From the NCBI RefSeq assembly GCF_964204645.1, contig NC_134028.1:9651001-9715000 (forward strand): a stretch of 64,000 bases of DNA. The letters are read 5' to 3'. Made by a program: the position numbers and the translations under genes. The DNA comes from Tubulanus polymorphus (lineage: Eukaryota; Nemertea; Palaeonemertea; Tubulaniformes; Tubulanidae). Positions 24,626 to 34,886 of this stretch are shown in pieces; position 1 is the stretch's first letter, and each line of letters opens with the position of its first letter. The notes under the pieces were generated by a model that was not told the DNA's origin, ran no database searches, and saw nothing but the letters and a program-made list of their open reading frames with translations.

Positions 24626-26270
24626 GGATTGGGAGGGGTGGGGTCAACATTTTTTGTGGACGTATCCTTGGACAGCCCGTTATGGATCTTCACTTAACGT
24701 CTGCATCTTAATTGGATTTTAGGACAAATTGCCAATTATTTGCGTGCAATGGGATACTGGCAACACCAGATGGCGCAACAAATCATTGGGTTACTCGTAG
24801 TGAAAATCAGTTCATTTTCAATGAAATTTGAACATCATTTTTAGGCTTCCAAATCCGGAAATTATCAAACAAGTCATCGGATAGATATAAGATTTCCTTT
24901 CTAACTAAGAGTGTGGTATTGATATCACTGAAAATTGATTTACTTATCAGAAAATTTTACTCAGTTTATTGAAATGTAGAAGAAAATGAAGCGCGGTGAA
25001 CCAGTGCCACTAGCGATCCTGGCGGATTAACGCTGAATCCTCGCTTCCCTCAGTAGCCTTGCCGGTATCCCATTGGCATAGAAATCTGACCATCGATTTT
25101 GAGTGGAAGGCCAGCGTCCCTGGATGCACGGGTCGACTACATCATCTGATTCTACTACACTGACATGGAAAATATCCAAAAAAGAGCATAAGGTTTTATT
25201 ACTACAGTCAACACCCCCCCCCCCTGATATACCGCGCCCCGAATGACTTATAATTTGGGGAGTATGTCGGTGGTCATATCTTAGTACAAAATACCGATAT
25301 TCCGTTCTCGGACATAAACCTGGCTTTTGGCGGGGGTCAGTTTACTCATACGTTGGTACATCAAGGATTGGCTGTATATGGTGTTAATGGATATTCTGTC
25401 GAACGTTTTCTTCCTAAGACGAATTCAATCTAATCGAAATTGAAGTAGACTGCAACTCACAGATGCTGCTTGATACATCAAACTGGTTACTAACAACACA
25501 GCGACTGTGCGTAATCTAAAACCACGAAAAACATAAATGGACCAGGAAAGTGTAATGATTACACTTCCCTGAATGAACGAAGAGCCATTTTAAAACGATT
25601 GAAACTGATCAAAATGGCTTTTCCAATGCAATAAACAAAGTCTCCCTATTTTGTAGTCGTACTCAATTGAAATTAACAACGACGCATAGTTTAGTTAAGA
25701 TTTTATGAAAATCCACCGTCAATTGACGCAATCTCCCCGAAGTTGAACTACAAAATCCTACTACACACTTGGTACACACGAGTACCTATTATATTTTGTC
25801 AATGAATTATTATGACATCAAATGAAAATTTAATTTCCACGGAATTGAATTGTTTTTCATTCAATTTCATCTTTTTCACCCGATGGCCATTTAATTCTGA
25901 CTTTTTCAAGGAATTAAATCATTTTCATCTTATTCTATTTTTTTCTTTTATTGGCGGCCATTTAATTCCGACTTTGAACTCGGATTTAAATCGTTTTGAG
26001 TTAGAATGCCATTACAAATTTGAAATACAATACATCATTCATTTTTAGGATATTTAGTTTTCATTGTAAAGTCGGTCAGTGTGCGCTGTGTAATTCGATT
26101 TTGTGGTGATTCTAACGATTTTCTTTTGAAGTATAAAATATTTCGTTGTTTTGTTTGGAGAGAGTCCCTAGGTTAGTAGACCATAGGTCAGGGTGGGTAG
26201 ATGAGGTTATTATAAAGTGTTAAGATGATGGGTGGTAGGTAGTCATTCAATTCAAGTCATGATTTACCAC
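24626..26270. other. Intergenic, no gene recognised
   Basis: It contains a C-run near 25207 with a possible single end of the MITE family seen in copy B intron 7. There is also an imperfect two-copy repeat at about 25850-26000 containing GGCCATTTAATTC and GACTTT. I see no supported coding region. Confidence 0.45.
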
Positions 26271-26638
26271 ATGTTACTTCCGTGTTGTTGGAAATCTCGC
26301 GAGAATGGTGCAACATTGAAACTGTCCATAAATGTCAAATTTCATACATTATTTTTTGTACATATTCATCATTATCCGATAAACGATTGCATGTTAACTA
26401 CCAGTATGTTTGGCCGCGATATGGTTGCCTGGGACAGTTATCGTAGTTACCGGTAACCAATCTATTGCTTTATCGCTCATACTGATCGTAAACAGCCAAC
26501 TTTTTCACTACTTTAGTTAACGTTGATAAATAAGCAATATCAATACAAGCTATTTTAGTGATATTTGCAATCTATTTGCCGTTTACATTTTTGCCGTAAT
26601 CTCGCGAGATAATCAACAACCCGGAAGTAACATGCAGG
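26271..26638. mobile_element. Palindromic MITE with CTCGCGAGA near both ends
   Basis: The left arm begins CATGTTACTTCCG with GTTGTTGGAAATCTCGCGAG and the right arm is its complement, ending CGGAAGTAACATG. The match continues through most of the ~368 bp. A half copy occurs at about 41490-41640. CTCGCGAG is also a known core promoter/ZBTB33-type motif, so the element could bring regulatory sites. Confidence 0.65.
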
Positions 26639-26687
26639 CAAAATGCAGCTTCGTGAACCGGTGACATTATTTTTCTGAGTATATAGA

Positions 26688-26889
26688 AGTAATAGGGAAT
26701 ATGTTGTTTCAAGCCAAAGGTCGAAAGGTCGAAAAATAAATTCTCGCACACTCGAATTTATTTTCCAACCTTTCAACCTTTGACTTGAAACAACATATTC
26801 CCTATTACTCTTATAATATTCATATATATGAATAATTTCTAAAATAAATGTTAATAAAAGATATGTTATTAAAATGGAGAGTAAAAAAG
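26688..26889. repeat. Left terminal inverted repeat with terminal palindrome
   Basis: The first 122 bp (26688-26809) form a palindrome: two 56-bp arms matching at about 52 positions around a 10-base loop (TCGCACACTC). Inside it lies a block shared with the right end (ATATTCATATATATGAATAA, AATTTCTAAAAT, TTAATAAAA, ATTAAAATGGA). The shared part reaches the start codon of the first rightward gene, so its promoter is probably within the repeat. Confidence 0.8.
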
Positions 26890-27209
26890 TACACAGTGAA
26901 TTCTTAAATAGAATTAAAGATATCACAAATGTAAAATCTGTAGATAATAAATTTAAAAAGTTAACGGAATTAACAATTCATAAGAAATATTTAATTACAA
27001 ATATTGATACAGTTACTAACAAATATGGAGATAGATTAGTTATCCACTTAGAATATGAAGGATTAAAAGGAAATACATTCAGAACATATTTACCAGATAG
27101 ATTTCATAGATTATCAAGTGAAGATTTAGAAGAATTATGTTCTGGAGATTTCTATTTCATATACAAAGGTAAGAATGAAAAAGGGCACCATGAAATAGAT
27201 TCCGAATAA
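26874..27209 (+). CDS. Small element protein, possible OB-fold-like DNA-binding protein
   Basis: This is an open 111-residue frame and the first gene of the rightward block. Its start lies in the inner edge of the terminal repeat. The middle reads YLITNIDTVTNKYGDRLVIH followed by LEYEGL and TFRTYLPDRFHRL, a beta-rich layout that I associate with small OB-fold-like proteins of invertebrate mobile elements. That link is from memory and uncertain. The ends are charged; there is no signal peptide or membrane helix. A single-stranded DNA-binding role in replication would fit an element with terminal hairpins but is inference. It is one of the few uninterrupted genes here. Confidence 0.55.
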   Translation: MESKKVHSEFLNRIKDITNVKSVDNKFKKLTELTIHKKYLITNIDTVTNKYGDRLVIHLEYEGLKGNTFRTYLPDRFHRLSSEDLEELCSGDFYFIYKGKNEKGHHEIDSE

Positions 27210-27223
27210 AATATGTAAAATAA

Positions 27224-28045
27224 ATGGTAGAATTAAAAGAATACAGAATATTTGTTGATTCTAGAAGACTTACTAATTATAAATCACATAATTAACTAGT
27301 ACAATTAGATAGAGAATTTAAGAATTGTGTTGATTTAAAATTAGTAAATATAAATTTATGTAACTCATTTTACAATATATCGAATAAAACTGTTGAACAC
27401 AGAGCCTTTTTAATTTTTTATTAAAAATAAAAATAAATGGGCCTATATATATTTAAAACCAGGGTTATATAATTTAGATACATTGGCACAAGAAATTAAT
27501 AGAAAAGCCTGGCACAAGTCGGGTAATAATTCCGGGTTTAATATTAGATTTTTAAAAAGTGAGAGTTCTAACAAAATAAAGATAAGGTTGACTGATATTG
27601 AAAAACATAAATTTATGGTAAAAAAACCTATAGCTAAACTGTTAGGAATTCCTCCAGATAGATCTTTTACAAATATTGATGCTACACCAAACTTAATACC
27701 TTTTACACACTTTTTTATATTTATTGCAATTTAATCGATCCTACAAAAACATTCGAAGCAACTAAAGATATAACTTGTAATTCTGGTTTATAAAACATTT
27801 TACCATTGAAGAATGTTAAAGAATTTGGAACGCAAATAAATTATAATTTAACAGAATGTGATTTCAAACCATGCATTCCTCAATTTAATAATTTTAAATT
27901 AGAAATTAGAAATCATAATGGATATTTCATTGATTTGAATAACTTTCCTGTGATATATGAATTAGTTATAAGATGTAGAGAGTATTTTTTTCACTATATT
28001 ATAAATGAATATAACTGTTGGACCGAGTATATGTTTTGGGTTTGA
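27224..28045 (+). pseudogene. Structural-type element protein (FVDSR motif), broken
   Basis: It starts in a TAAATG context. The N-terminus reads YRIFVDSRRLTNYKSHN, followed after a stop by EFKNCVDLKLVNINLCNSFYNIS. This is the pattern 'x-VDSR...f.nv.slelv.vnl.NSFYNI' seen in minor structural proteins of several double-jelly-roll virus groups. Later pieces, in shifted frames, read IYLKPGLYNLDTLAQEIN and FKLEIRNHNGYFIDLNN, consistent with the same protein. Stops and frame changes occur near 27293, 27420-27440 and 27735-27805. A penton or minor-capsid role is inferred, not shown. Confidence 0.5.
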
Positions 28046-28067
28046 TTTTAAACATAAACGTAAAGAA

Positions 28068-28349
28068 ATGAGAATTAAACTAAATGATGTAATTACTGAT
28101 ATTAAAAGTAAATCATTTAACAATGCATCAATGATTAATAAAGAAAATTATAATATAGAAAAAGTAATTGATTTAATCAAAACGTCTTTAGAATATTATG
28201 TATTAAATCAAGATGGAATTATCGATGATATTAAAGATATATTATCTAAAATATATGATAATCATAAAAGTAGTAATGAAATAAATGTTGAATTAATCAT
28301 AAATAAGATAACTAAATATTTTGAAGATAGTAATTTTTTTTCTAAATAA
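28068..28349 (+). CDS. Small element protein, function unknown
   Basis: An open frame of 93 codons plus stop from the methionine at 28068. It is hydrophilic, Lys/Asn/Ile-rich and probably helical (MRIKLNDVITDIKSK, IDLIKTSLEYYVLNQDGI). I recognise no domain. It abuts the next gene, with its stop forming part of TAAATG. The sequence could also be read from an earlier ATG at 28005, but that overlaps the tail of the previous broken gene. Confidence 0.5.
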   Translation: MRIKLNDVITDIKSKSFNNASMINKENYNIEKVIDLIKTSLEYYVLNQDGIIDDIKDILSKIYDNHKSSNEINVELIINKITKYFEDSNFFSK

Positions 28350-28571
28350 ATGGCGGATCAGAAGTGGATAATAACTGGATTATATAATGGAGCATTATTA
28401 TCAGTGGGAACTGTTGGTTATTCAATGGTATTAAAAAAAGTATTTAAAATGGGAAGTGTTAATATTGATAGATTTGATATAAATGATATCTTAAAATCAA
28501 CGTTAGCAGTTACTTTATCTAATTTAACTATTGATTATTTAGAAAAACAAAAATATATTCCTCCTATATAA
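28350..28571 (+). CDS. Small membrane-type element protein, 73 residues
   Basis: Open frame starting MADQKWIITGLYNGALLSVG, with a glycine-rich hydrophobic segment at about residues 7-27, a Lys-rich stretch (LKKVFKMG), and a second moderately hydrophobic segment (DILKSTLAVTLSNLTIDYL). It starts in TAAATG directly on the stop of the previous gene and ends directly on the start of the next, so the three form a compact run. A membrane or virion-membrane role is a guess. Confidence 0.55.
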   Translation: MADQKWIITGLYNGALLSVGTVGYSMVLKKVFKMGSVNIDRFDINDILKSTLAVTLSNLTIDYLEKQKYIPPI

Positions 28572-28676
28572 ATGCGTAATTATTTACTAAATACACTAGA
28601 TTATATAATGAGTTTAAATGGTAATATAACAGTTGAACAACAAGATAAATTATTAAAAGAATTAATAAATCATTAA
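28572..28676 (+). CDS. Mini-ORF of 34 codons in the element
   Basis: Its start codon overlaps the TAA of the preceding gene (TATATAAATG). It codes MRNYLLNTLDYIMSLNG and a short Lys/Glu-rich helix ending INH. It is too short to recognise; the tight junction and TAAATG context support expression. Confidence 0.4.
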   Translation: MRNYLLNTLDYIMSLNGNITVEQQDKLLKELINH

Positions 28677-28692
28677 TTTCTTAATTAAATAA

Positions 28693-29917
28693 ATGGGGTT
28701 TCCAAAAGCTTTCTAATATAATAAATCAATTAAATATAATATTCCTGCAAAAGATTTTAATAAAAATATTACATATAAAAATTTAGTTTTAAATTCATTA
28801 ACTAATTTAGAAATTTATGTTACTGAAACACAGTTTTTTATTTCTAAAATGGAAAATATATTTAGTACATATGAAGTTACTTTTACTTGAGATGAATATC
28901 ATATATATATAAAGTAAAATCTAATATGAAATATTGGCAGAATCAATTAAATTTTGCTGTTTATTGTGCAACAACTGGTTGTGGTATAAGTTGGAATGAT
29001 CATTTGAATAACTTAGATAAAAGTTTGAATAATTATGATTTAAAATTAATTCACACAATATTTACATTTCACACGTATTTTCAAATCAGAATAATATTAA
29101 ATGAATAAGAATGTCCTTTGCCTGGATCTAAATATTTTAAAGAATTGGATAATAATATTAATCTATCTAAGTTTTATAAAATATATAATGAATTTAATAT
29201 AAATATTAATTCCGATTTTAGAGCGCATGGTAAATTGCAAGGTATTGGTGAACAGTATGAAATAAAAAGAATTGATTATATGCATAGAATTGGAGCTTAA
29301 TTTTATTTTAGAAAATAGTGAAGGTTTTACAAAATCAGGCATACAAAGAATAAATCAATCTATTAGAACTTATTTGATATGCATTCTAGGTGCGCAAGTT
29401 GAAACAAGAACCCCAATATTTGGAAATGATAATACTTCATTTGATACACAAAAACAATTCAAAGTTTTATTTGGAGATTCCATTCATAATGATAAAAATA
29501 CATCGATTCAGGTACCAAAATTATTTAGATAAATCACACATTAGATTAAATTATTGTATAGGCCCTAATCTATTAACTATTTATAATGATTTAGTATTAA
29601 AGATGGGAAATATAATTGGTTATAATAATTTAATTAAGACTGCAACAATAAATAATTCATTTGGATTGAATGATATAGATAAAAAGATTATAACTGCTCC
29701 AAAATTAATGGAAGGTGAAAAAATTAAAAAACATATTCAATCAACAGAAACTAAAACTAAGAATATTAAATTAAATAATGATTCTAAAATAAAAGATTAC
29801 AATACTACAGAAAATATTCAACATGACATAATTAAAACTGATAATGATAATAAATCCCATGAAAATGCTAAATTAGCTATAACTTGTATAGGAATTGTAA
29901 TAGGAGGAATATTATAA
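28693..29917 (+). pseudogene. Large conserved-looking element protein (CATTGCG motif), broken
   Basis: A TAAATG start at 28693 opens a gene of about 400 codons interrupted by several stops and at least three frame changes (near 28915, 29300 and 29525). Recognisable pieces include FAVYCATTGCGISWNDHLNN, FTFHTYFQIRIILNE, CPLPGSKYFKELDNN, GIQRINQSIRTYLICILGAQ and LVLKMGNIIGYNN. They read as one globular protein with a Lys-rich tail and a final hydrophobic segment (AITCIGIVIGGIL). I recall similar unnamed proteins beside capsid genes in invertebrate mobile elements. A virion role is probable from position only. Confidence 0.5.
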
Positions 29918-29945
29918 ATTAGATTTTAATTTTTATAGGATATAA

Positions 29946-31397
29946 ATGGAATTAGAAGGTGGAGAAGCTTATGAAATGGGAGAAATGGGAAATAATAATG
30001 ATGGGTATATTGATGATGATTATAATGATGCTGAAACTAATATTGATAATGATGATGGATCAGCATATAATTCTAATTTAGCAGATAGTGGTTCTAAAGG
30101 ACTATCAACAGATGAATTTGATAGAAGAACTAAATCGAGAATAAATCCTGAAAATAAAAATCCAGATTTAGTAAAACAAAATTTAGAATATAATGAATAT
30201 ATTTGTACTTTCAAACCTATATTTGAAAGATCAGGATATAATATCAATGATAGAGGTGCTTGACTTTTAGTACAAGAATGAAAATCTTTAGATGGTGAAT
30301 ATTATTATTATTTGAAAGATGATTATTATATTGATATCACTTATAATCAAAACAAAATATTAGAAGAATCAACTTTGAGTAATTTAGAACCATATAGAAT
30401 TAAAAGAATAAGTAATAGTAATGAAATAGAAAATGTAACACATGAAGAAATAATTCAAAATAAAAGATTATTTAAACAAAGAATTAATGACTTATTTGAA
30501 ACAATCAATGATAATTTAGAACCAGAAAGAACTTCTGAACAGAATATAACTTCCAAAACTAGTAAACTTAAATCAAATAAAGTACCAATTGAAAAACTTT
30601 TACCAAATGGATTACTTGATGCAACAGATCAAGAATTAGAAGATTTAGATATATTTTCTGATAAAGCAATTAGAGAAATTATTAGTATAAGACTTGCATC
30701 TGATAAAATTGCGCATGATAAAAGTATAAGAGATTTTTAAATTAGAACTTCGGAAAAAGATAGAACTGATAAAATTAAAGAAATAGAACAACTAAAATCA
30801 GATAGAGATAATAAAGTTATTGAAGAAATTGAATTTAAAAAAAGAAATGCATATTTAGAAAAAGAAAAAGATGATTTAGAATATAACATAGAATTTCAGA
30901 AAGAAGAAATTAAATTATTAAAAAAATCACATGATTATAATATTAATAGATTTAAAGTTATTTTTAAAGATTTGTTGATGAAACCAAATTCTGAAATATT
31001 ATTAAAAGATAGAATAAAATTATTATTTCAATTAGAAGGTATCACAATTCTTTCAATTCTAACAGCTGTAACTATGGTATTTACAACAATTGGTTTAGCA
31101 ATATCAAATTCATTAAAATCTACACCTACTCCTAAAAAACCTGATAAACCTCCGAGTAATAATAATTCTATACAAGATAAAGTTGAGGATGGTTTAAAAA
31201 AATTAGCAAAATATTTATGGGAACTATCTAAAAAATCTGCTGCAGCTTTACCCGGAGTTATTGCATCAATTGTTGGTTTTATATTGAAATCTGCAGGAAA
31301 CATTATTAACTTTGCTGCTGAAAATATTATTTTATTTTTAATTACAGTTGTTAGTGCAATTATTTTTGGGTTAGTGAATATGATAAAAAATAGATAA
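29946..31397 (+). pseudogene. Long acidic/coiled-coil element protein with C-terminal membrane segments
   Basis: One reading frame runs from the TAAATG start to 31397, interrupted only by in-frame stops at about 30261 (TGA), 30279 (TGA) and 30738 (TAA). In order it has an acidic Asp/Asn-rich N-terminus, a middle domain, a long charged coiled coil (about 30750-30950), then a hydrophobic stretch ILSILTAVTMVFTTIGLAIS and a Pro/Lys linker. Last comes an amphipathic/hydrophobic end with SKKSAAALPGVIASIVGFIL and NIILFLITVVSAIIFGL. The ending suggests membrane insertion or a pore-like or fusion role, which is inference. It sits directly before the capsid gene. Confidence 0.55.
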
Positions 31398-31416
31398 TTG
31401 ATTTTTTGTTAAATAA

Positions 31417-32504
31417 ATGAGTGGGAGTTATATAAATCCTTCTAAGAATTCAAGAATATCTAATGCTATTAAAGCAGAGAGATCTCATCATATAATTACT
31501 CATAATCCTTCTAATAGTAATTCTGATGAAACTTTATATGTAAGAATCCCCAGATTAACACAAAATACTTTTTATGTTCCAAATAGTATTTATTTATCAG
31601 CTTATATAAATGTTACTGGTAATAATAATAATTATGTTGTTGATTATGTTGGAAGATATTTGATTAAAAAATTAACTATAAAGATTGGTCCAGAAACAGT
31701 TTTCTCATTAGATGATTATAATTTATTTACGCATTATAAAGATTTATGGTTAACAAAAGAAAATAGAAATAATATGATTTTCCAAGGCATGCAATCAGAA
31801 AATCAAAATAAATTAAGATCAGGAGCTAATGACGCAATAGTAACTCGTACTGCAGATAATTTGATTAAAAAGATTTATGGTAGTAAATATAAAATTCCAT
31901 TAGATTTTGAATTGATAAATAATAATGCACCTTTATATAAATACGCAATTCAAGAAGATGTTATATTTGAAATAACATTTGCTCCTGAAATTGTATTATC
32001 TAGCGTTGTTAAAGATATGGGTTATAAATTATCGAATATATGTTTAGAATATGATACAGTAACTGATGAAAATATTGCTAGCATAATTCAAACTAAATAC
32101 AATCAAGGATTTTCATTATTATATGATTATATTGATAAATTTAAAACTGTAACTATTAATGCAAGTGATGAAATTATTAATGAGAATATTATCTTCCCAA
32201 GACGATCTATTAAAGGTATATTAATATTTTTTACCATTGCAACATATTCTAATGGCGCAAACAGGTCGATAATTATTATAATCCTGAAATAACAAAAGTA
32301 GAAATAACTATCGAAGGTATAGCAAATAAAATATTTTGTCAAGGAATGAGAATGATAGATCAGTGGCCAGAAATTAGATAACATTTTATGAATGAAAAAG
32401 TAAAATCATCTGAAAATTGTAATATTTATCAAATTGATTATTATACCGGTAATAAATATGCACTATGGTTAGATTTCAGATGTTTTACCTTCTACATCAA
32501 ATAA
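31417..32504 (+). pseudogene. Probable double jelly-roll major capsid protein
   Basis: A TAAATG start begins a 291-codon open frame: DETLYVRIPRLTQNTFYVPN, then GRYLIKKLTIKIGPETVFS, DDYNLFTHYKDLW and IYGSKYKIPLDFEL. This is the layout I associate with capsid proteins of Polinton-like elements of marine invertebrates (paired beta-sandwich features, a conserved IPLDFEL loop). After a frame change near 32270 the frame continues as ITKVEITIEGIANKIF and GMRMIDQWPEI, meets a stop near 32378, and reaches YYTGNKYALWLDFR before its end. Total about 360 codons, somewhat short for the family. It is the best evidence that the element is of viral type. Structure prediction would settle it. Confidence 0.65.
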
Positions 32505-33070
32505 TGAAATAATATTAAATATTAGTGAAAATAGAAATTATTGTGGCTACTGTAAAGGTGAATTTTCAAACAGTCCATCAAATTGGAATAATCATATGAA
32601 TACAGCTACACATATTACTAATGTAATAGAGCCTGTTGGTATAAGAGAATTTATAGAACACCCATTTAGATATGTAACAAAGTTTGTTTCAAATAAAAAA
32701 GTAAAGATTCATATAAAGATTCATTAGGTGAATTTTTATCTAAGGAACGTAGTAATGATAAATTAGATTTATCTGCTGCTAAACAAATATTAGGATCAAA
32801 CATTGTAAATTAAATTTTGGAGTTAAACACTAAGAAAGATGACAATGAAAATATAGTTACAGGTAAATATATTGATTATAATGATGAAGGTATTAAGAAA
32901 TCGAAAATAGAAGATAGAAGATATAAGTCAAGATAATGCTCAAGTTTTATCAAAAAACGATTTTAATTTGGCTGATTGTGAAAATGATTCGGTAGATATG
33001 TTGAATAAATTGTTAGGGTATGATGATGAAAGTGATTCAGATAGTAATGATAATTATCTAACACGCACAT
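32470..33070 (+). pseudogene. C2H2-type zinc-finger ORF and acidic remnant
   Basis: A frame without a clear ATG contains YCGYCKGEFSN and, 12 residues on, HMNTATHI: a C2H2 finger (C-x2-C-x12-H-x5-H). It continues as IREFIEHPFRYVTKF to a stop at 32725. Degraded pieces follow (LGEFLSKERSNDKLDLSAAK, then an Asp/Ser-rich tail at 33000-33070). It may be a separate gene after the capsid, or partly the shifted capsid C-terminus. Confidence 0.4.
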
Positions 33071-33123
33071 AATATATTAGTTGAAAATTGTATAAAATCA
33101 GAGTTAATAAAAAAAGGGGTTTT

Positions 33124-33187
33124 AAGTATTTATGTATCTAATACGTATCTAATACGTATCTAATACGTATCTAATACATCAATACTT
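33124..33187. repeat. Tandem 11-bp repeat inside an inverted repeat at the gene convergence point
   Basis: Four copies of GTATCTAATAC (about 33134-33178) are enclosed by AAGTATT (33124-33130) and AATACTT (33181-33187). It lies exactly between the two converging gene blocks, where a bidirectional terminator or 3'-end processing signal would be expected. Confidence 0.6.
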
Positions 33188-33216
33188 GAAATACCTTATT
33201 TTATAAATTTATATTC

Positions 33217-33811
33217 CTATGGAAATTGAAGCCTCAGAAGTAATTTTGAACCTTTATTATTCTTTGATTTATTCATATATTCATCATGTAATTCAGTAGG
33301 TATAATTTGATTGATTTTCTTCCAATGATTGTTGCATAGATTTTCTATCTTTGTTATAAAATAAAACTAGAAATCTTATATTCTCCCTAAAATCTTTAAC
33401 AATTGAATTATATTTTTGATTTAAAACCCATGTTGTTATCCGAAAATGTCTCCCAGAGAAAGCTAGATAACATAACTCACTTTCACTCACTTTTGAATCA
33501 TGTAAATTTGCACAATCATCTATAATTGATAATGTATTTGATCCTTTATAAATATCAATTGCTATTTCAATACAATTATCTAAATTTTCTTTTACTGTTT
33601 TAGGATCTAATATAAAAAACTTTTTTATCTTAACTATATCTCTATTATATGTTTTATTAATTTCATAAGTGGGGCAGAATAATATTATATTATCAAAATG
33701 ATTCTTATAAATAGTTTCTAACAAATCTAATATGAAATGTGTTTTACCACCGTTGGTTACCCCAGTAACTAACATATTATGCGGTTCAAATATAAATAAA
33801 TCTTTATTCAT
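33217..33811 (-). pseudogene. FtsK/A32-type genome packaging ATPase
   Basis: The minus-strand start at 33811 lies in TAAATG and overlaps the integrase end by eight bases. It has a Walker A GVTNGGKT at about residues 17-24, a Walker B LSIIDDCA at about 95-102, then FSGRHFRITTWVLNQKYN and FRENIRFLVLFYNKDRKSM. That order fits the A32/FtsK packaging ATPases of Polintons and large DNA viruses. The first frame ends at 33293; the natural C-terminus continues in another frame (from about 33335) to a stop at 33217, so one frameshift separates a nearly full-length ATPase core from its tail. It would pump DNA into the capsid. Confidence 0.75.
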
Positions 33812-34880
33812 TTATTCTTTTAATTTTACTAGATAAAATCCATTCATTAAATTTATCATCGTACCCTTTATATTTCACCAAAGAATACTTTTTTCCTTTA
33901 AGAGTTTTTGTTTTCAATACTTTTTCTATTTTGTATTCTATTTCATCTGGGTTTGGAAAAGTGATAATTCTTGTTCATAGAAATAACCTAATATTTCTTC
34001 ATCTTTTAAATCTTCTAATTTATAAACAAAAGGTTTAGTTAATATTATCTTTATAATCTTGAAAATTTCTTCTGTAAAATTAGGAGTATAACCTTTATAA
34101 AATGTTTTTCGATATTTAGATATTCTAACATGTTGTCCAATTTTAAATATAGGTTCTCCGAAATCATGTGTAACAAACGCACCATATAAATTATTCCAAA
34201 CTATTTCTGAATTATCTTCTTTTCTAGCTTGTATAGGTTTCATATTTATAGAACTATGTTTAGAATTATTATAACCTTTCACTAAATCATCTAACACATC
34301 GATATATTTATACGTTTCATTAGCAGTAAAATATTTCCACATTCTAGTTTTCAATGTTTTATTAAATCTTTCTATAATAGATGCTTTTTTATCTGAGTGT
34401 GTGGAAAAATAATCTACATCGTTATCAGATAATAGTTTTTTTGAATGTTTATTATAGAATTCTTTACCTTCCTCAAATTGTATCTTGTCTGGAATAGCTT
34501 CTTTAAATATTGATTTAAAAGCATTTGTTACTTCTATACCAGTTTTATTTTTGATTGGAATTGACCATGCGTATCTACTGAATATATCTATAACATTTAA
34601 TATCCAGAAATATCCTTTGTTGTGTTCTTCTAAGTTCTTCATATCAATTAAATCTGCTTGCCATTGTTGATCGATATATGAAACCGTAACTTTTCTTGTT
34701 AAATAAGTTTTATCCATTTTCTTGTGGATTTGATTGATTTTGTAACCATAATCTTAGTTCACTATATTTTATATTTTCATTATCAGATTTAATTTTATCC
34801 CATAATTCTGAAACGCTAGAATATGATACTTCACTCTCTGGGTTATAATATAAATCTCTTAAATATTGTTCTTTTTTCAT
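33804..34880 (-). pseudogene. Retroviral-type (RVE) integrase with C-terminal chromodomain
   Basis: On the minus strand a start near 34880 (MKKEQYLRDLYYNPESEVSY) gives a helical N-terminal domain. After a frame change near 34735 comes the catalytic core: QWQADLIDMKNL (first Asp), VIDIFSRYAW, then IQFEEGKEFYN, where the second catalytic Asp is replaced by Glu, and IIERFNKTLKTRM (catalytic Glu). A linker GQHVRISKYRKTFYKG follows. After a second change near 33960, a chromodomain reads YKIEKVLKTKTLKGKKYSLV and GYDDKFNEWI. Chromodomain-bearing integrases of this kind are characteristic of Polintons. Two frameshifts plus the altered active site make this copy inactive. Confidence 0.8.
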
Positions 34881-34886
34881 CTTATT

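Noticed and set aside
25812-26048. 78-codon frame rich in Phe/Leu/Asn
   Set aside because: It is explained by an imperfect AT-rich tandem repeat and has no start context or splice partner.
33133-33179. CRISPR-like or iteron array at the tandem GTATCTAATAC repeats
   Set aside because: The repeats are contiguous with no spacers, and the context is a eukaryotic element; a junction or terminator repeat is more likely.
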